DNA of 64,000 bases, from positions 104,344,400 through 104,408,399 of the forward strand of contig NC_082690.1 in assembly GCF_949987515.2 (NCBI RefSeq). The letters run 5' to 3'. This document shows, piece by piece, positions 46,200 through 57,540 of this stretch; the stretch's first letter is position 1, and every line of letters starts with the position of its first letter. This DNA is from Delphinus delphis. Taxonomy: Eukaryota; Chordata; Mammalia; Artiodactyla; Delphinidae. The notes below the pieces were generated by a model. That model did not search any database. It worked only from the letters and a program-made list of their open reading frames with translations, and was not told the origin of the DNA. The translations under genes were made by a program, and so were the position numbers.

Positions 46200-46365
46200 G
46201 GAAATATGTAGGGGCATTTTTGTTTTCACATTGATAGGGGCTCTTCTGGTCCTTAGTAGACAGGGGCCAGAGATGCTAGACATCGTTCAATGTTCAGGAC
46301 AGTCCCACATAACAGAACTGTTCCGTGTCCTGCACAGATTTCTAATGTCCCACTGGTCATTTATG
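46200..46365 (+). mobile_element. MER5-like (hAT-Charlie) DNA transposon remnant
   Basis: GGGGCATTTTTGTTTTCACA, GGGCCAGAGATGCTAGACAT and TTCAGGACAGTCCCACATAA follow the middle of MER5A, a non-autonomous hAT element. It is degraded, and its ends are not sharply defined. Confidence 0.55.
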
Positions 46366-46544
46366 TAAGAGGAAAAACCTGTTTATAATTATCTGCGCCA
46401 AGAACCCTAACTCTGTTATATATGTAAACATGTAATATTATGTGCAGTTATAGCATACACTAAATTTTCCAGGAAGTCTACTAAAATGAAACTCCAGGGA
46501 AGAATTTTCCTTGTATGAGTTCAAATCTTTACAAAGGGCATTCA

Positions 46545-46860
46545 CTGTAAGGTCGGATCTTAACAAACGGCACCGCGAAAGGAGCGCTCCCGGGCGAGGT
46601 TCAGTGGTCCGAGAGAAAGGGGCCAGAGAAGTCGCACCCGGGCGAGGGTTGGGCAAGATTTTATAGGGGAAGAAGGGAAAGGGGTGTGGTGAATCTGGGA
46701 GGGCGCAGGGTATTCCTTATTTGGTGGTCTTTTCGGGTATCCTGGGGAACCGTTAGTCCCGCCCCTCGAAAGGCGGGGAAGGCTGGGCCGGGTGCAAAGT
46801 CCCCAGGTCAGTTTCTGGAACTGGGTGGTCCGGCGAGTTTCGGTCTGATGCAACCTGTGA
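46545..46860 (-). mobile_element. Minus-strand ERV LTR-like block
   Basis: On the minus strand the block shows a TATA-type CCTATAAAATC (plus 46655-46665) followed by a G+C-rich leader with AGCGCTCCTTTCGCGGTGCC, a layout like the U3/R part of a gammaretrovirus-type LTR. CpG content is unusual for this intergenic region. No internal viral sequence was identified. Call is tentative. Confidence 0.5.
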
Positions 46861-46929
46861 ATCTGATTGTGTTCCCCTGCCTCGGGCCAGTTGGCCTTAC
46901 ATTCACCATTTCAGAAGATCATGTTTCAG

Positions 46930-47215
46930 ACTTCCTTGGTGGCGCAGTGGTTAAGAATCCGTCTGACAAGGCAGGGGACTCGGGTTTAAGCCCTGGTCTG
47001 GGAAGATCTCACGTGCCGCGGAGTAACTAAGCCCACGTGCCACAACTACTGAAGCCCGCGCCGCCTAGAGCCTGTGCTCCACAACAAGAGAAGCCACAGC
47101 AGTAAGAAGCCCACGCACCGCAAGGAAGAGTAGCTCCCGCTCAGCACAAGTAGAGAAAGCCCACGTGCAGCAACGAAGACCCAACGCAGCTAAAATTAAT
47201 TAATTAATTAATTTA
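46930..47215 (+). mobile_element. CHR-1-type SINE, long form
   Basis: Starts GACTTCCTTGGTGGCGCAGT and ends ACGAAGACCCAACGCAGC with an AATT-repeat tail. Confidence 0.88.
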
Positions 47216-47544
47216 GAAAAAGAAAAGAAAAAGATCATGCCTAGATCAGTATCTGGGGTGATCCCAGTTCACAATAATCACCTTGTTACGTCTTCCGATG
47301 TGATCCTGACTGAGCATGTACATGTGGAAATGCAGATTTCTTTAGCACAAATTGCTTTCATTTTCTTTTTGCTTGATTTAAAAAATTATGTCGTTAGGTA
47401 GGATACTATCCATGAATTTTCTTTCATTCATTTAACAAATATTGACCGAGTGCACAGTAATGCATCAGGCACAATCCAGATGTCGGGATGTAAAGAGGGC
47501 ATTGTAAAACATTTACTGTTAAAATGGCGTGTTGGATCTAACAG

Positions 47545-47720
47545 AATTGAGATCCACTGGTAGGCTGACCTGGGTTTTAATCCTAACTCCACCACCATCT
47601 ACTAGTGTATAACCTGGGACACATCTTTTCACCTCTCTGAGCCTCCTTGTATTGATGCGTGTAGATTACAAGGGATCATGCGGCTCCTCCTATCTGCTCA
47701 CTGAATGGTAGCTGTCAACA
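47545..47720 (+). repeat. MIR-like remnant
   Basis: GACCTGGGTTTTAATCCTAA, ACTCCACCACCATCTACTAG and TCTTTTCACCTCTCTGAGCC fit a forward MIR. Confidence 0.5.
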
Positions 47721-48159
47721 TTATTATGATGTTGATTGATTCCTTTATGGCACAGGTACAGTAACACCATTTTATCTTTCTCACATAATTCCTCAAACTC
47801 CGTTGCCTAGCTACCTCTTTCTTTTGAGGCTCCTCATCTCCCGCCCACTCTGAGTTGTCCAAAATCTGCAGCGATTTACTTAGTCCGAAAGAGGCGCTGG
47901 TTTCTGAGGGTATTTCCTGTGGTCTGACCTCTTTCCCCACCTTGCAGGCAACTGAGGTCTGGAGTCCACTGCTGTTATGGCTTATTACCACCACACGATG
48001 GCGCTGTTGAGGCTTGGTCCTGGACACTTCCAGGGTCTTGAGCCTGTAAGGGGCGCTCTCTCCCTGCTCTCTCACCTCCCACCCAGCCACTTCCCTCAGG
48101 AATCCCACATCTCAGCATATGGCATCACTGTTCCCTCGGTTGTTCAGTCCACAGACCTG

Positions 48160-49060
48160 AAGCGTCCTTGATTCTTCCCTTCCCTGCATGCCTCACATCT
48201 AATCCATCTTCAAGTGCTCTGGTTCCACCTCCCAATGTCTCCAAGAATCATCCACTTATCTGTATTCCCACAGCCATCACTCATGGCCAAACCACCATCA
48301 CTGCTGGCCTGGCTGGACCCACTCTTCCCTCCAATAATTCTCTCCACGCAGCAGCTAGAGGGGCCTCCTTAAACATAAACTGGATCAGGTTGTGGGCTGT
48401 GACGCACAGACCAGATTCTTCTTCAGGGATGGACTTGGTGTCCAGCTACTGGCTCACTGCCCTCTGCTGTCAACCCCTCAGGGCCTCGGCTGAAGAGTCA
48501 TGCCCACTCCCCCAGGCAGCTGCATCTAATGACAAATCTGAAGGGTCATCTCAGCTTCAGAATTCCCTGCTGGGTCAGGGGAGGTGCCCATTGAGACTGC
48601 ACGCAGCTCAAATTCTCCCTCTGCTCAGTCTTGCCTCCCTCCCCTCTCTTCCACCCGTGTTGATCCTGAGAGCACTCCTTAATGGACCTCCTGCCCGCCA
48701 ATCACCCTCTCTGAATCTGCTCCCCAGGGAGCCAAACCTAACTGGCACTCTCCACTTAGAACAAAATCTCAACTCCGTACCATGGCCTGTACGGCTAGGC
48801 ATCACCTGGCCCCTGCCCTCCTGTCTGAACTAATCTCGTGCCCCTCACTCAGCCCCTGCCACAATGACCCTCTTCCTGTCCACAAGCTAAGTGCTTTCCA
48901 GGTTCAGGGCCTTTGCACTGGCTGTTCCCTCTGCCTGGAGAGACTCCCCCTGCTCTGTAGGGGGCAGGTTCCTTCCCAGCTCTCCTGTCTCAGCCTAAAT
49001 GCTATTTCTTCAGAATAAGGACCACCTCGTCTAAAGGAGCCCCCTCCCTCTCTCTCAGAA
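48160..49060 (+). mobile_element. L2-like or related ancient non-LTR remnant
   Basis: Text such as CTCCACGCAGCAGCTAGAGG, GGCCTTTGCACTGGCTGTTC and CTCTGCCTGGAGAGACTCCC follows an old repeat pattern. The family is uncertain. A 221-codon open frame through it is probably fortuitous. Confidence 0.4.
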
Positions 49061-49674
49061 CACTGTATCTTTCAACATCCATCATACCCTGTCCTTACTT
49101 TGCTTATTCCCACTGGACTGTTTTTTTGTTTGTTTTTTCTTTATTTTTACATTTTTCTAGCAAATCATAAACAAGTTACATGAAGTCAGATAATTTCAAA
49201 AGCAAAACTATAAAATTTCTTTCAAATAAATTTACAGCAAAATATTATTTGAGGTGGGACATAGGTGCATTTGATCAGATGTGAGAAGATGTGGGGTGGG
49301 GACCCCAAAAGTCTGACAGACTAAGACCAACAAGGGTCAAAAAATGACCCTGCCTTGGACCTTAGTGGATTTACTGTAATATTTCTTCGATGATTTGATG
49401 GATGGATGGATGGAAATTCTGGGCCCAAAGTCTTGAGCCCAGACTCCTTTCCTAGAGGTGAATATATCTCAGGGAACATCTCTCAGCCTTGAGTGAGCAG
49501 CTCTTGTCCACTTCCAGGTCTCCCTGGCTGAATCATTAGGCCTAGGGTTAGTGTACTGACCTTCCCCACCTCCACCCCCAAGGGCTCTAGAGCTCCATGC
49601 ATAAATCGATGCATATCCTCACTGCTTTGTGGCTAAGATCTCAGGCTGCAGCAGCTTCAGAAAGTCCCTGAAGA

Positions 49675-49993
49675 TTTTTTTTTTTTTAAATAAATTTATT
49701 TATTTTATTTATTTATTTTTGGCTATGTTGGATCTTTGTTGCTGTGCACGGGCTTTCTCTAGTTGCAGCGAGCAGGGATTACTCTTTGTTGTGGTGCGCG
49801 GGCTTCTCATCGTGGAGGCTTCTCTTGTTGCGGAGCACGGGGTCTTCAGTAGCTGTGGCACGTGGGCTCAGTAGTTGTGGCGCACGGGCTCAATTGCTAC
49901 GTAGCATGTGGGATCTTCCCAGACCAGGGCTCGAACCCATGTCCCCTGCATTGGCAGGCGGATTCTCAACGACTGCGCCACCAGGGAAGCCCC
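49675..49993 (-). mobile_element. CHR-1-type SINE, long form
   Basis: T and ATTT tail followed by GGCTATGTTGGATCTTTGTT, ending GCGCCACCAGGGAAGCCCC. Flanked by CCCTGAAGATT on both sides. Confidence 0.9.
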
Positions 49994-50327
49994 CCTGAAG
50001 ATTCTTGTTACACCCTAATCCCAGAATGACCTCACCTCACTGTTGTATAACTCCTAGGAATCATCCGATAACAGCAACAACAAATAATAACGCATAGCTA
50101 GTGCTTACTCTGTGCCCCATATTACACCCTTCATAGGAATTACCTTTTAATTTAGAAAGGTCATCTCCAAGTGACCAGAGGCCTTCAAGGTCCTGAAGTA
50201 GGAGAGGATGACATTTTAATAACTCCCTCAGTGGAACCCACTTCAATCTCTGCCTTAATCAGCCAGCAAGTTGTTATTTTGGGGAGTTTGGTCAGATGAG
50301 GTGTCGCGATTTAAAACCTGAAACTAG

Positions 50328-50655
50328 GGGCTTCCCTGGTGGCACGTGGTTAGGAATCCACCTGCCAAGGCAGGGGACACGGGTTCGATCCCTGGTCCGG
50401 GAAGATGCCACATGCTGCGGAGCAACTAAGCCTGTGTGCCACAAATACTGAGACTGTGCTCTAGAGCCCGCGAGCCACAACTACTGAAGCCCGTGCGCTT
50501 AGAGCCCGTGCTCCGCAACAGGAGTAGCCACTGCAATGAGAAGCCCACGCACCGCAACGAAGAGTAGCCCCCACTTCGCACAACTAGAGAAAGCCCACAT
50601 GCAGCAACGAAGACCCAACGCAGCCAAAAATAAATAAATAAAATTAAAAAAAAAG
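50328..50655 (+). mobile_element. CHR-1-type SINE, long form
   Basis: Starts GGGCTTCCCTGGTGGCACGT, has the B box GGTTCGATCCC and ends ACGAAGACCCAACGCAGCC with an AAATAAATA tail. Confidence 0.9.
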
Positions 50656-50659
50656 AATA

Positions 50660-50815
50660 AATTGGGTTATTTGTCTTTATTATTGAGCTGTAAGAGTTTT
50701 TTATATAGTCTAGATACAATTCCCTTATCGGATATGTGATTTGCAAATCTCTTTTCCCATCCTGTGGGGTGTCTTCCACTCTCTCGATGGTGTCCAGGGA
50801 AGCACAAGTTCTAAA
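50660..50815 (-). mobile_element. L1 fragment
   Basis: TTATTATTGAGCTGTAAGAG, TATGTGATTTGCAAATCTCT and GTGGGGTGTCTTCCACTCTC are the reverse complement of a late ORF2 segment common in mammalian L1. Confidence 0.75.
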
Positions 50816-51269
50816 TGTTCATCTATCACTTATTAACTATAAGACTTTCAGCGAATAGCTCTGCTTCTCTGAGCATTTCTTCATCTGTAGGGTAAGCATA
50901 TAGATGTCTTGCAGGGACGAGATGAGAGTACAATAAAATGAGGCACATAAAGCCCAGGTCCCAGGTCCCAGGGCTTGGTTGGGCTTGAACATAACCTACC
51001 TGCTCCTAAGTCTCTCAAGGCAGGAAGGGAGGCTCAAGGTCACGGGTGATCCACAGGCCTCTCCATTACTTCTACTCGCTCTTGAGGGCAGAAACCCTGT
51101 CAGCTTTGCTCATTCATTGCTTTCTCCTCAGTGCCTAAGCACAGCCATAGCTCACTGAATATGCGATAAATGAATGGGTGAAAAGGAGATGGAATTCATT
51201 GCCCAAGGTCACAGACAATGAATGGGAAATCTGGGACTTCTTTTTGTTTGTTTTGTTCTTTCTACAAGT

Positions 51270-51960
51270 ATTTTCTCTTCTTCCTTTTTTTAAAAAAATT
51301 TTTATTGGAGTATAGTTGATTAACAATGTTGTGTTAGTTTCAGGCGTACAGCAAAGTGGATTAGTTATACATATACATATATCCACTCTTTTTTAGATTC
51401 TTTTCCCATATTGGTCATTACAGAGCATTGAGTAGAAGTTCCCTGTGCTATACAGTAGGATTTTATTTTATGTTATTTATTTTATTTTATTTTATATTTT
51501 TCATTTCATTTTATTTTATTTTCTGGCCACACGGCAGGCAGGATCTTACTTCCCCGACCATGGATGGAACCTGTGCCCCCTTCAGTGGAAACACCAAGTC
51601 CCAACCACTAGACTGCCAGGGAATTCCCTATTTTATATATAGTAGTGTGTATATGTCAATTCCAATCTCCCAATTTATCTCTCCCCCCGTTTCCCCCCGG
51701 TAACCATAAGTTTGCTTTCTACATCTGTGACTCTGTTTCTGTTTTGTAAATTAGTTCATTTGTACCATTTATTTTAGACCACATATAAATGATATCATAT
51801 ATTTGTCTTTCTCTGTCTGACTTACTTCACTCAGTATGACAATCTCTAGGTCCATCCATGTTGCTGCAAATGGCATTATTTTGTTCTTTTTTATGGCTGA
51901 GTAATATTCCATTGTACAATATGTATGTACCACATCTTCTTTATCCACCCCTCTGTTGAT
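51270..51960 (-). mobile_element. L1 3' end, antisense, interrupted by a SINE
   Basis: TTTTATTGGAGTATAGTTGA, TACAGCAAAGTGGATTAGTT, GTCCATCCATGTTGCTGCAA and TGAGTAATATTCCATTGTAC are the reverse complement of the L1 3' region found in whales and ruminants. A SINE at 51458-51627 splits it. A plus-strand copy of the same 3' end lies at 55142-55440. Confidence 0.85.
51458..51627 (-). mobile_element. CHR-type SINE inserted in L1
   Basis: A TTTTA-repeat tail, CTGGCCACACGGCAGGCAGG, and the end AGACTGCCAGGGAATTCCC. L1 sequence continues on both sides, so this insertion is younger than the L1. Confidence 0.83.
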
Positions 51961-52014
51961 GGGGGAAACCTGGGACTTCTGACTCCCTGGCTGGGATATA
52001 CCTGATGATGCCTG

Positions 52015-52345
52015 TCTCTGTCTGCTCAGGCTGCTGTAACAAAATACCACAGACTGGAGGCTTAAACAAACATTTATTCCTCAGTTCTGGAGGCTGGGAA
52101 GTCCTAAATTAAGGTGCCAGCAGACCAGGGCCTAGTGAAGGCCTTCTTCCTGGTTTGTCATTTGCTGCTCTCTTGCTGTATCCTCCCACGGTGGAAAGAG
52201 AGGGGGCTCTGGTTTCTTCTGCTTCTTATAAGGGCTGGGGCCCCACTCTCATGATCTCATCTAACCCTAAATACCTCCCAAAGTACCACCGAACATCATC
52301 ACATATGAGTTTTGGGGGGGACACAAACATTTAGTCCATAGCAAT
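52015..52345. repeat. Ancient interspersed repeat, family not named
   Basis: GGCTGCTGTAACAAAATACC, TCAGTTCTGGAGGCTGGGAA and GACACAAACATTTAGTCCAT are the hallmarks of a frequent mammalian repeat. I recognise the pattern but not the family name. Confidence 0.6.
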
Positions 52346-52628
52346 GCCTAACTCAGTGGTATTAGGTGAACTTTGTATTTAGTGAATAATAGCTTTTAAA
52401 AAAAAAGTTTAGCTTTGGTAAAATTGTAAAAAAATAATTCTTTTACATATTTTAGGCCCCAGGTTGACCTAGAAAATTAGTTTGTGATATCTGAGCAGTG
52501 ACATAAGACATATGGATATAAGTATGCTGTTTAAAGATTTCCATCTTTAGCAAAATTTCTGTCCATCTAAGAAAAAACATTTGCCTCTGGATCTCCACTT
52601 GGATGCCCTGCAGGCACATCAAACTTAA

Positions 52629-52743
52629 CTTTTTTTTTTTTTTTGCCATGAAGTTTGTGGGATCTTATTTCCCGGACCAGGGATTGAACCCCACCAGCCT
52701 GCAGTGGAAGCGTGGAGTCCTAACCACTGGACCACCAGGGAAT
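52629..52743 (-). mobile_element. CHR-type SINE, short form
   Basis: T run, reverse B box GGGATTGAACCCC, end GGACCACCAGGGAATTTGC. Flanked by CAAACTTAAC on both sides. Confidence 0.85.
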
Positions 52744-52889
52744 TTGCAAACTTAACCTTTTCAGGGCTGAACTCATCATCTCCCCCCACTGCACTCCCAC
52801 CAAACCCTCCATCCTCTCGTTTCATGAAGGGCTCCACCAGAGGCCCAAGCCAGACACCCAGGAGGACACTGAGGAGGTGCCCTTGACTC

Positions 52890-53280
52890 TCTACCCTCAT
52901 TCCCCACAGTCAGTCTTCACCAAACGCTGCCAAATTTGCCTCCTAAACACTCCGTCCTGGCTCATCTTCCCACCGTGGCAGCCTCCACCCTTGTCTGCTA
53001 GCCTCCAACCCGCAGCCTCCTAACCCTCACCCGTGGGGCAGCCAAATGTCACTCCTCTGACTAAAGCCTGATAAAACCCCCTTATTTCTCTGACCTAATT
53101 CCCAAGCATTCCCCACCTGGTCCGTGCCACTCCAGCCACACTGGCCTCCTGACTCACCAGGCACACACCCGTCTCAGGGCTTTTGAACTTACATTAGCCC
53201 CAGCCTAGAATGTTCATTCCCAGGTATCACACAGCTCTCTTTCCACTCCTTCCAGTCTTTGCTCAAATATTCCCTCTTTT
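52890..53280 (+). mobile_element. L2-like remnant
   Basis: TCATTCCCCACAGTCAGTCT, ACTCCAGCCACACTGGCCTC and CAGTCTTTGCTCAAATATTC fit an old non-LTR 3' region. It appears to continue at 53747 after two SINE insertions and runs to about 54360. Confidence 0.45.
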
Positions 53281-53297
53281 GATCCCCTATTTTCTCT

Positions 53298-53396
53298 TTT
53301 TTTTTTTTTGCCGTGCCCCGGCTTGACCAGGAATCAAATCCGTGCGCCCTGCAGTTGAAGCGCAGATTCCTAACCACTGGACAGCCAGGGAATTCC
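53298..53396 (-). mobile_element. CHR-type SINE, short form
   Basis: T run, GCCGTGCCCCGGCTTGACCA and the end CAGCCAGGGAATTCCA. Flanks GATCCCCTATTTT (left) and GATACCCTATTTT (right) form an imperfect duplication shared with the next SINE. Confidence 0.83.
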
Positions 53397-53409
53397 ATGA
53401 TACCCTATT

Positions 53410-53746
53410 TTATAAATTTATTTATTTTTATTTATTTTTAGCTGCTTTGGGTCTTCGTTGCTGCGCACAGGCTTTCTCTAGTTGCAGCGAGCGGGGGCTA
53501 CTCTTCATTGCGGTGTGCGGGCTTCTCATGGCGGTGCCTTCTTTTGTTGTGGACCACCAGCTCTAGGCGCGCGGGCTTCAGTAGTTGTGGCTCACGGGCT
53601 GTAGAGCGCAGGCTCAGTAGTTGTGGCGCATGGGCTTAGTTGCTCCGCGGCCCGCGGCACGTGCGATCTTCCCGGACCAGGGCCCGAACCCGTGTCCCCT
53701 GCATTGGCAGGTGGATTCTTAACCACTGTGCCACCAGGGAAGTCCC
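53410..53746 (-). mobile_element. CHR-1-type SINE, long form
   Basis: ATTTATTTATTTTTA tail, AGCTGCTTTGGGTCTTCGTT, and the end GCCACCAGGGAAGTCCC. Flanks GATACCCTATTTTA and GATCCCCTATTTTA show insertion at the same target as the preceding SINE. Confidence 0.88.
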
Positions 53747-54396
53747 GATCCCCTATTTTAAACTGCTTTTCTCTGAATTTTCTCTTGCCATTTTGGCTTT
53801 TTCCCCCTGTATCATTTGTTTTACCTGCCTGGCTGTTGTGTCCTCCCCCAGAACACGACGCGTCCTTGTCTGTATTGTGCAGTGTGGCGTCCTCAGCACC
53901 TGGAGCAGCCCCAGGCACCGAGCAGGTGCTCGGTAGGTATCTGCTGGTGAATACATGGCTTCCCAACACCTACAGAACAAGGCCCACACTGGACCTGGCC
54001 CTGCCTCCGCCTCCGCCTCCAGTCTCACTCCCTTCCCAGCCTTTTCAAGGCTGATTAATGCCAAAGTACTTGTAGTTCTCCCCCATACACTATGCTCCTC
54101 TCCTGTACCTTTGCTCACGCTGGGCTTGGAAAACTCTCCTCTTCTTCTCTGCCACCATGTGCCTGCTGACTCCCACTCAACCTTCTAGAATTTAGACTCC
54201 AATTGAGTGTGGCCTCCTCCAGGAAGCTCTCCCAGATCACCCTTCCCCTATGCCCCGGCTCTGTTGAATGTCCATTTTGTGGGCTCCCACCGTACCCTTC
54301 ACTTGCCATATTATTGAAATTATCTTCCCTACTAAACTTTAAACTCCTCGGAGACAGCGACTGGTTCTTTCTGGTTTCCTCTGGCTCTGCTTCCCA

Positions 54397-54414
54397 CCCC
54401 CCCCCCCCCCCCCC
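54397..54414. repeat. Run of 18 cytosines
   Basis: An uninterrupted C homopolymer between CTTCCCA and ACCAAGCAG. Length is likely variable between individuals and sensitive to sequencing error. Confidence 0.95.
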
Positions 54415-54639
54415 ACCAAGCAGTGTCTGCCACTTGGGAGGAGTTCAGTGCTCTGGGCCTGAAAGAAGAATGATGTGGGCCTCAGAGTCACCGCTGGGAA
54501 TCAAGTGGGCTGTCCGAAAGCCTGATTTCCTCCGGGGACAGGTAACGATGAAAGCCGAAAATCTGATCATATTCAGCTTCTCCCCATGGACTTCAATTGG
54601 GCAGACCTGTTTTTTTTTATATTTTATGATAAGAAACAG

Positions 54640-54880
54640 TACAGTGGTTAAGAGAATGTACTTGGAGTCAGACCTCTGGGTCTGAATCCAGACTCTGCCA
54701 TGTTCCTAGTTGTGTGACCTTGGGCAAGTTACATAACCACTCTGTGCCTCAGTTTCCTCATCTGGGCCTTGAAATAACAGTAGTGCCTGCCTCACTGCAT
54801 TGCCATGAGGACTCAATGAATTACTGCATGAAAAGTGTTTAGAATGGAGTCTGGCACTTAATAATCACTATATAGTATTA
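54640..54880 (+). repeat. MIR, well preserved
   Basis: CAGTGGTTAAGAGAATGTAC, TCTGAATCCAGACTCTGCCA, GTGTGACCTTGGGCAAGTTA and TTTCCTCATCTGGGCC follow the MIR consensus nearly end to end. Confidence 0.85.
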
Positions 54881-54931
54881 GCTAGTGTGATTAAAATTGC
54901 CTTTTAAAATAAGTTTTAAAACAGAGTCAGT

Positions 54932-55141
54932 GGGCTTCCCTGGTGGCACAGTGGTTGAGAGTCCGCCTGCCGATGCAGGGGACATGGGTTCGTGCCCTGG
55001 TCCGGGAAGATCCCACATGCCGCGGAGCGGCTGGGCCCGTGAGCCATGGTTGCTGAGCCTGCGCGTCCGGAGCCTGTGCTCCGCAAGGGGAGAGGCCACA
55101 ACAGTGAGAGGCCCGCGTACCGCAAAAAAAAAACCAAAAAA
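54932..55141 (+). mobile_element. CHR SINE, short cetacean-type body
   Basis: Starts GGGCTTCCCTGGTGGCACAG and ends GAGAGGCCCGCGTACCGC plus an A-rich tail. Flanked by AAAACAGAGTCAGT on both sides, an exact 14-base duplication that marks a recent insertion. Confidence 0.93.
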
Positions 55142-55440
55142 CAAAACAGAGTCAGTATACTCAGAGACGTAAAGGACAGACTTGTGGTTGCCAAGGTCGG
55201 GGAGGGAAGGACTGGGGGTTTGGGGTTAGCAGATGCAAACTAGTATATCTAGGATGGGTAAACAACAAGGTCCAACTGTAGAGCACAGGGAACTATATTC
55301 AATATCCTGTGATAAACCATATGGAAAAGAATATAAAAAAGGATGTATATATGTGTGTAACTGAGTCACTTTGCTGTACAGCAGAAATTAACACAACATG
55401 GTAAATCAACTATACTTCAATACAATTTTCTTAAAAAGGG
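55142..55440 (+). mobile_element. L1 3' end
   Basis: ATAAACCATATGGAAAAGAA, AACTGAGTCACTTTGCTGTA and AAATCAACTATACTTCAATA are the sense-strand L1 3' terminal block. It is the reverse complement of the 51270-51960 element's start. Confidence 0.85.
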
Positions 55441-55949
55441 AGTCAACATAAAGAAAAGTGTTTGATAAACAACAGTACAAGGAAGAGGTGGGCCAGGCAC
55501 AGAAACCCCAAGACCAAGGGGGTGGGGCTGTAGGCTTAGTGAAGTCAGAAGCACCTGGGCCTAGATCCAGTTCCCGCCAGCACTGGTGAACCGTCAGGAC
55601 AGGACTTCAGCTCTGTGGGTCTCAGCTTCCCAGCGTGGCCAGATCACCAGAAGCCAATGTGCTTGTCCAGCAGCTGAATGACCAATTTGCAGAATTGCCG
55701 ATTGTTTTTTTCAAGTTGTATTTTACCTCTGGCTTGACATTTTATAAGCAAACAAGCTGGTCACCCAACCCTTCCCCCACTTTCACTGCCCCTGCCCCAG
55801 CAACTGCCCACTCCCCCGAATCATGTCTCACAGTCCTTAACACCACCCTCACTACTGCCTTTGCTCCCACCTGTGCCCCTTCCTCTATTTCAAAAAAAAT
55901 AGGCCCCCCCAGACCCTTTCTGGGGTTTCATGATATCAAAACCATTTTC

Positions 55950-56161
55950 AGGGCTTCCCTGGTGGCGTGGTGGTTGAGAGTCCGCCTGCCGATGCAGGGG
56001 ACGCGGGTTCGTGCCCCGGTCCGGGAAGATCCCACATGCCACAGAGAAGCTGGGCCCGTGAGCCATGGCCGCTGAGCCTGCGCGTCTGGAGCCTGTGCTC
56101 CGCAACGGGAGAGGCCACAACAGTGAGAGGCCCGTGTACCGCAAAACAAAAAACAAAAAAC
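55950..56161 (+). mobile_element. CHR SINE, short cetacean-type body
   Basis: Starts GGGCTTCCCTGGTGGCGTGG and ends GAGAGGCCCGTGTACCGC with an AAAACAAAAA tail. Flanks ACCATTTTCA and AACATTTTCA suggest a duplication. Confidence 0.92.
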
Positions 56162-56441
56162 AAAAAACATTTTCATAATACTGCTGACACGTTATTTGCC
56201 TTTTCTACCCTCCCTGTTTCTGAGTACAGTGTTTTCCAGAGGCTGCATGACGTGCAATATCGCAACAGATGCAGCAGAAACATGAGAATCCAGTTGTCTC
56301 CTATTAAGCCAGACATTCAGGAGATTTGCAAAAGAGTAAAATAGCCACTCTTCACTACTTTAAAAAAAAAAGTTGTTTTTCATAACATATATTATCTCTG
56401 TAAACACATAATGGGATTAGTGTTAATTTAAATAAATAGTA

Positions 56442-56752
56442 AGGAACTTCCCTGGTGGTGCAGTGGTTAAGAATCTGCCTGCCAATGCAGGGGACACGGG
56501 CTTGAGCCCTGGTCTGGGAAGATCCCACATGCTGCGGAACAACTAAGCCCGTGCACCACAACTACTGAGCCCGCGCTCTAGAGCCCGCGAGCCACAACTA
56601 CTGAAGCCCGCATGCCTATAGCCCATGCTTGGCAACAAGAGAAGCCACCTAAATGAGAAGCCCACGCACCACAACGAAAAGTAGCCCCTGCTAGCCACAA
56701 CTAGAGAAAGCCCGCGCACAGCAACAAAGACCCAACGTAGCCAAAAAAAAAG
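56442..56752 (+). mobile_element. CHR-1-type SINE, long form
   Basis: Starts GGAACTTCCCTGGTGGTGCA and ends CAACAAAGACCCAACGTAGC plus an A tail. Confidence 0.9.
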
Positions 56753-56754
56753 AA

Positions 56755-57540
56755 TAGTCAAAACCAATTGAAAAGTGGGCAAAGGGCATGAGAATCTTAC
56801 AGAAAATAACCCAGCTTTTAAATATCTAAAAGATGCAACTTCACTCATAAGACAGATGAGAACACAACTCAAATGAGATGCAATTTTTTCACCTATTAGA
56901 TGGTAAAGATTAAAAATTTTGATAACACTATCGATGAGAGTGGGGAATTATTATTATCATCATGCAGTGCTGACAATAATGCAAATGGTTACAGCCTTTG
57001 TGGAGGGTAATCAGTAATATCTATCAAAATTACAAGTGCTTATGCTTAGATATAATTCCACTTCCAGGAACTTAAACCATAGAAATAGCTGCACATACTA
57101 AAGAGATGAACAAGGATTTTTTTAGAGCATTGTTTTTGTTTGTAAATGTCCAACAATAAGAGACTGGTTAAACAAAATAAAAATACACCCAGAGAATTCC
57201 CTGGCAGTCCAGTGGTTAGGCCTCCACGCTTTCACTGCCAGGACCCAGGTTCAGTCCCTGGTTGGGTGACTAAGATCCTGCAAGCCGCGAGGCACAGCCA
57301 AAAAAAAAAAAAAACCAAGACCAAAACCAAAAACACCCAGTGGGATACTAGATAGCAATCAAAAAGAATAAGTCAGATCTATGTGTACCGACGTGGAATG
57401 AACTTGAGGCAAGCTCATTGGGGAAAAAAAAAGGGGCAAAACAGGGGACAGTATGCTACTGCTGGTGTAAAGACATGTGTATAGACAACATATTCATGTG
57501 TGTTCATACATGCATAGGCTATCTCTGAAATCATTTTTAC
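56755..57540 (+). mobile_element. Old L1 remnant interrupted by a SINE
   Basis: ACCAATTGAAAAGTGGGCAA and TAAGAGACTGGTTAAACAAA are sense-strand L1 3' text. A SINE at 57193-57316 interrupts it and L1 sequence resumes (GGGATACTAGATAGCAATCA). Confidence 0.75.
57193..57316 (+). mobile_element. CHR-type SINE in L1
   Basis: Starts AGAATTCCCTGGCAGTCCAG and ends GCGAGGCACAGCC plus an A run. Flanking AACACCCAG-like text on both sides fits a duplication. Confidence 0.85.

Noticed and set aside
48168..48833. A 221-codon plus-strand frame between CTSF and CCDC87
   Set aside because: It runs through an ancient repeat and has no recognisable domain or splice context.
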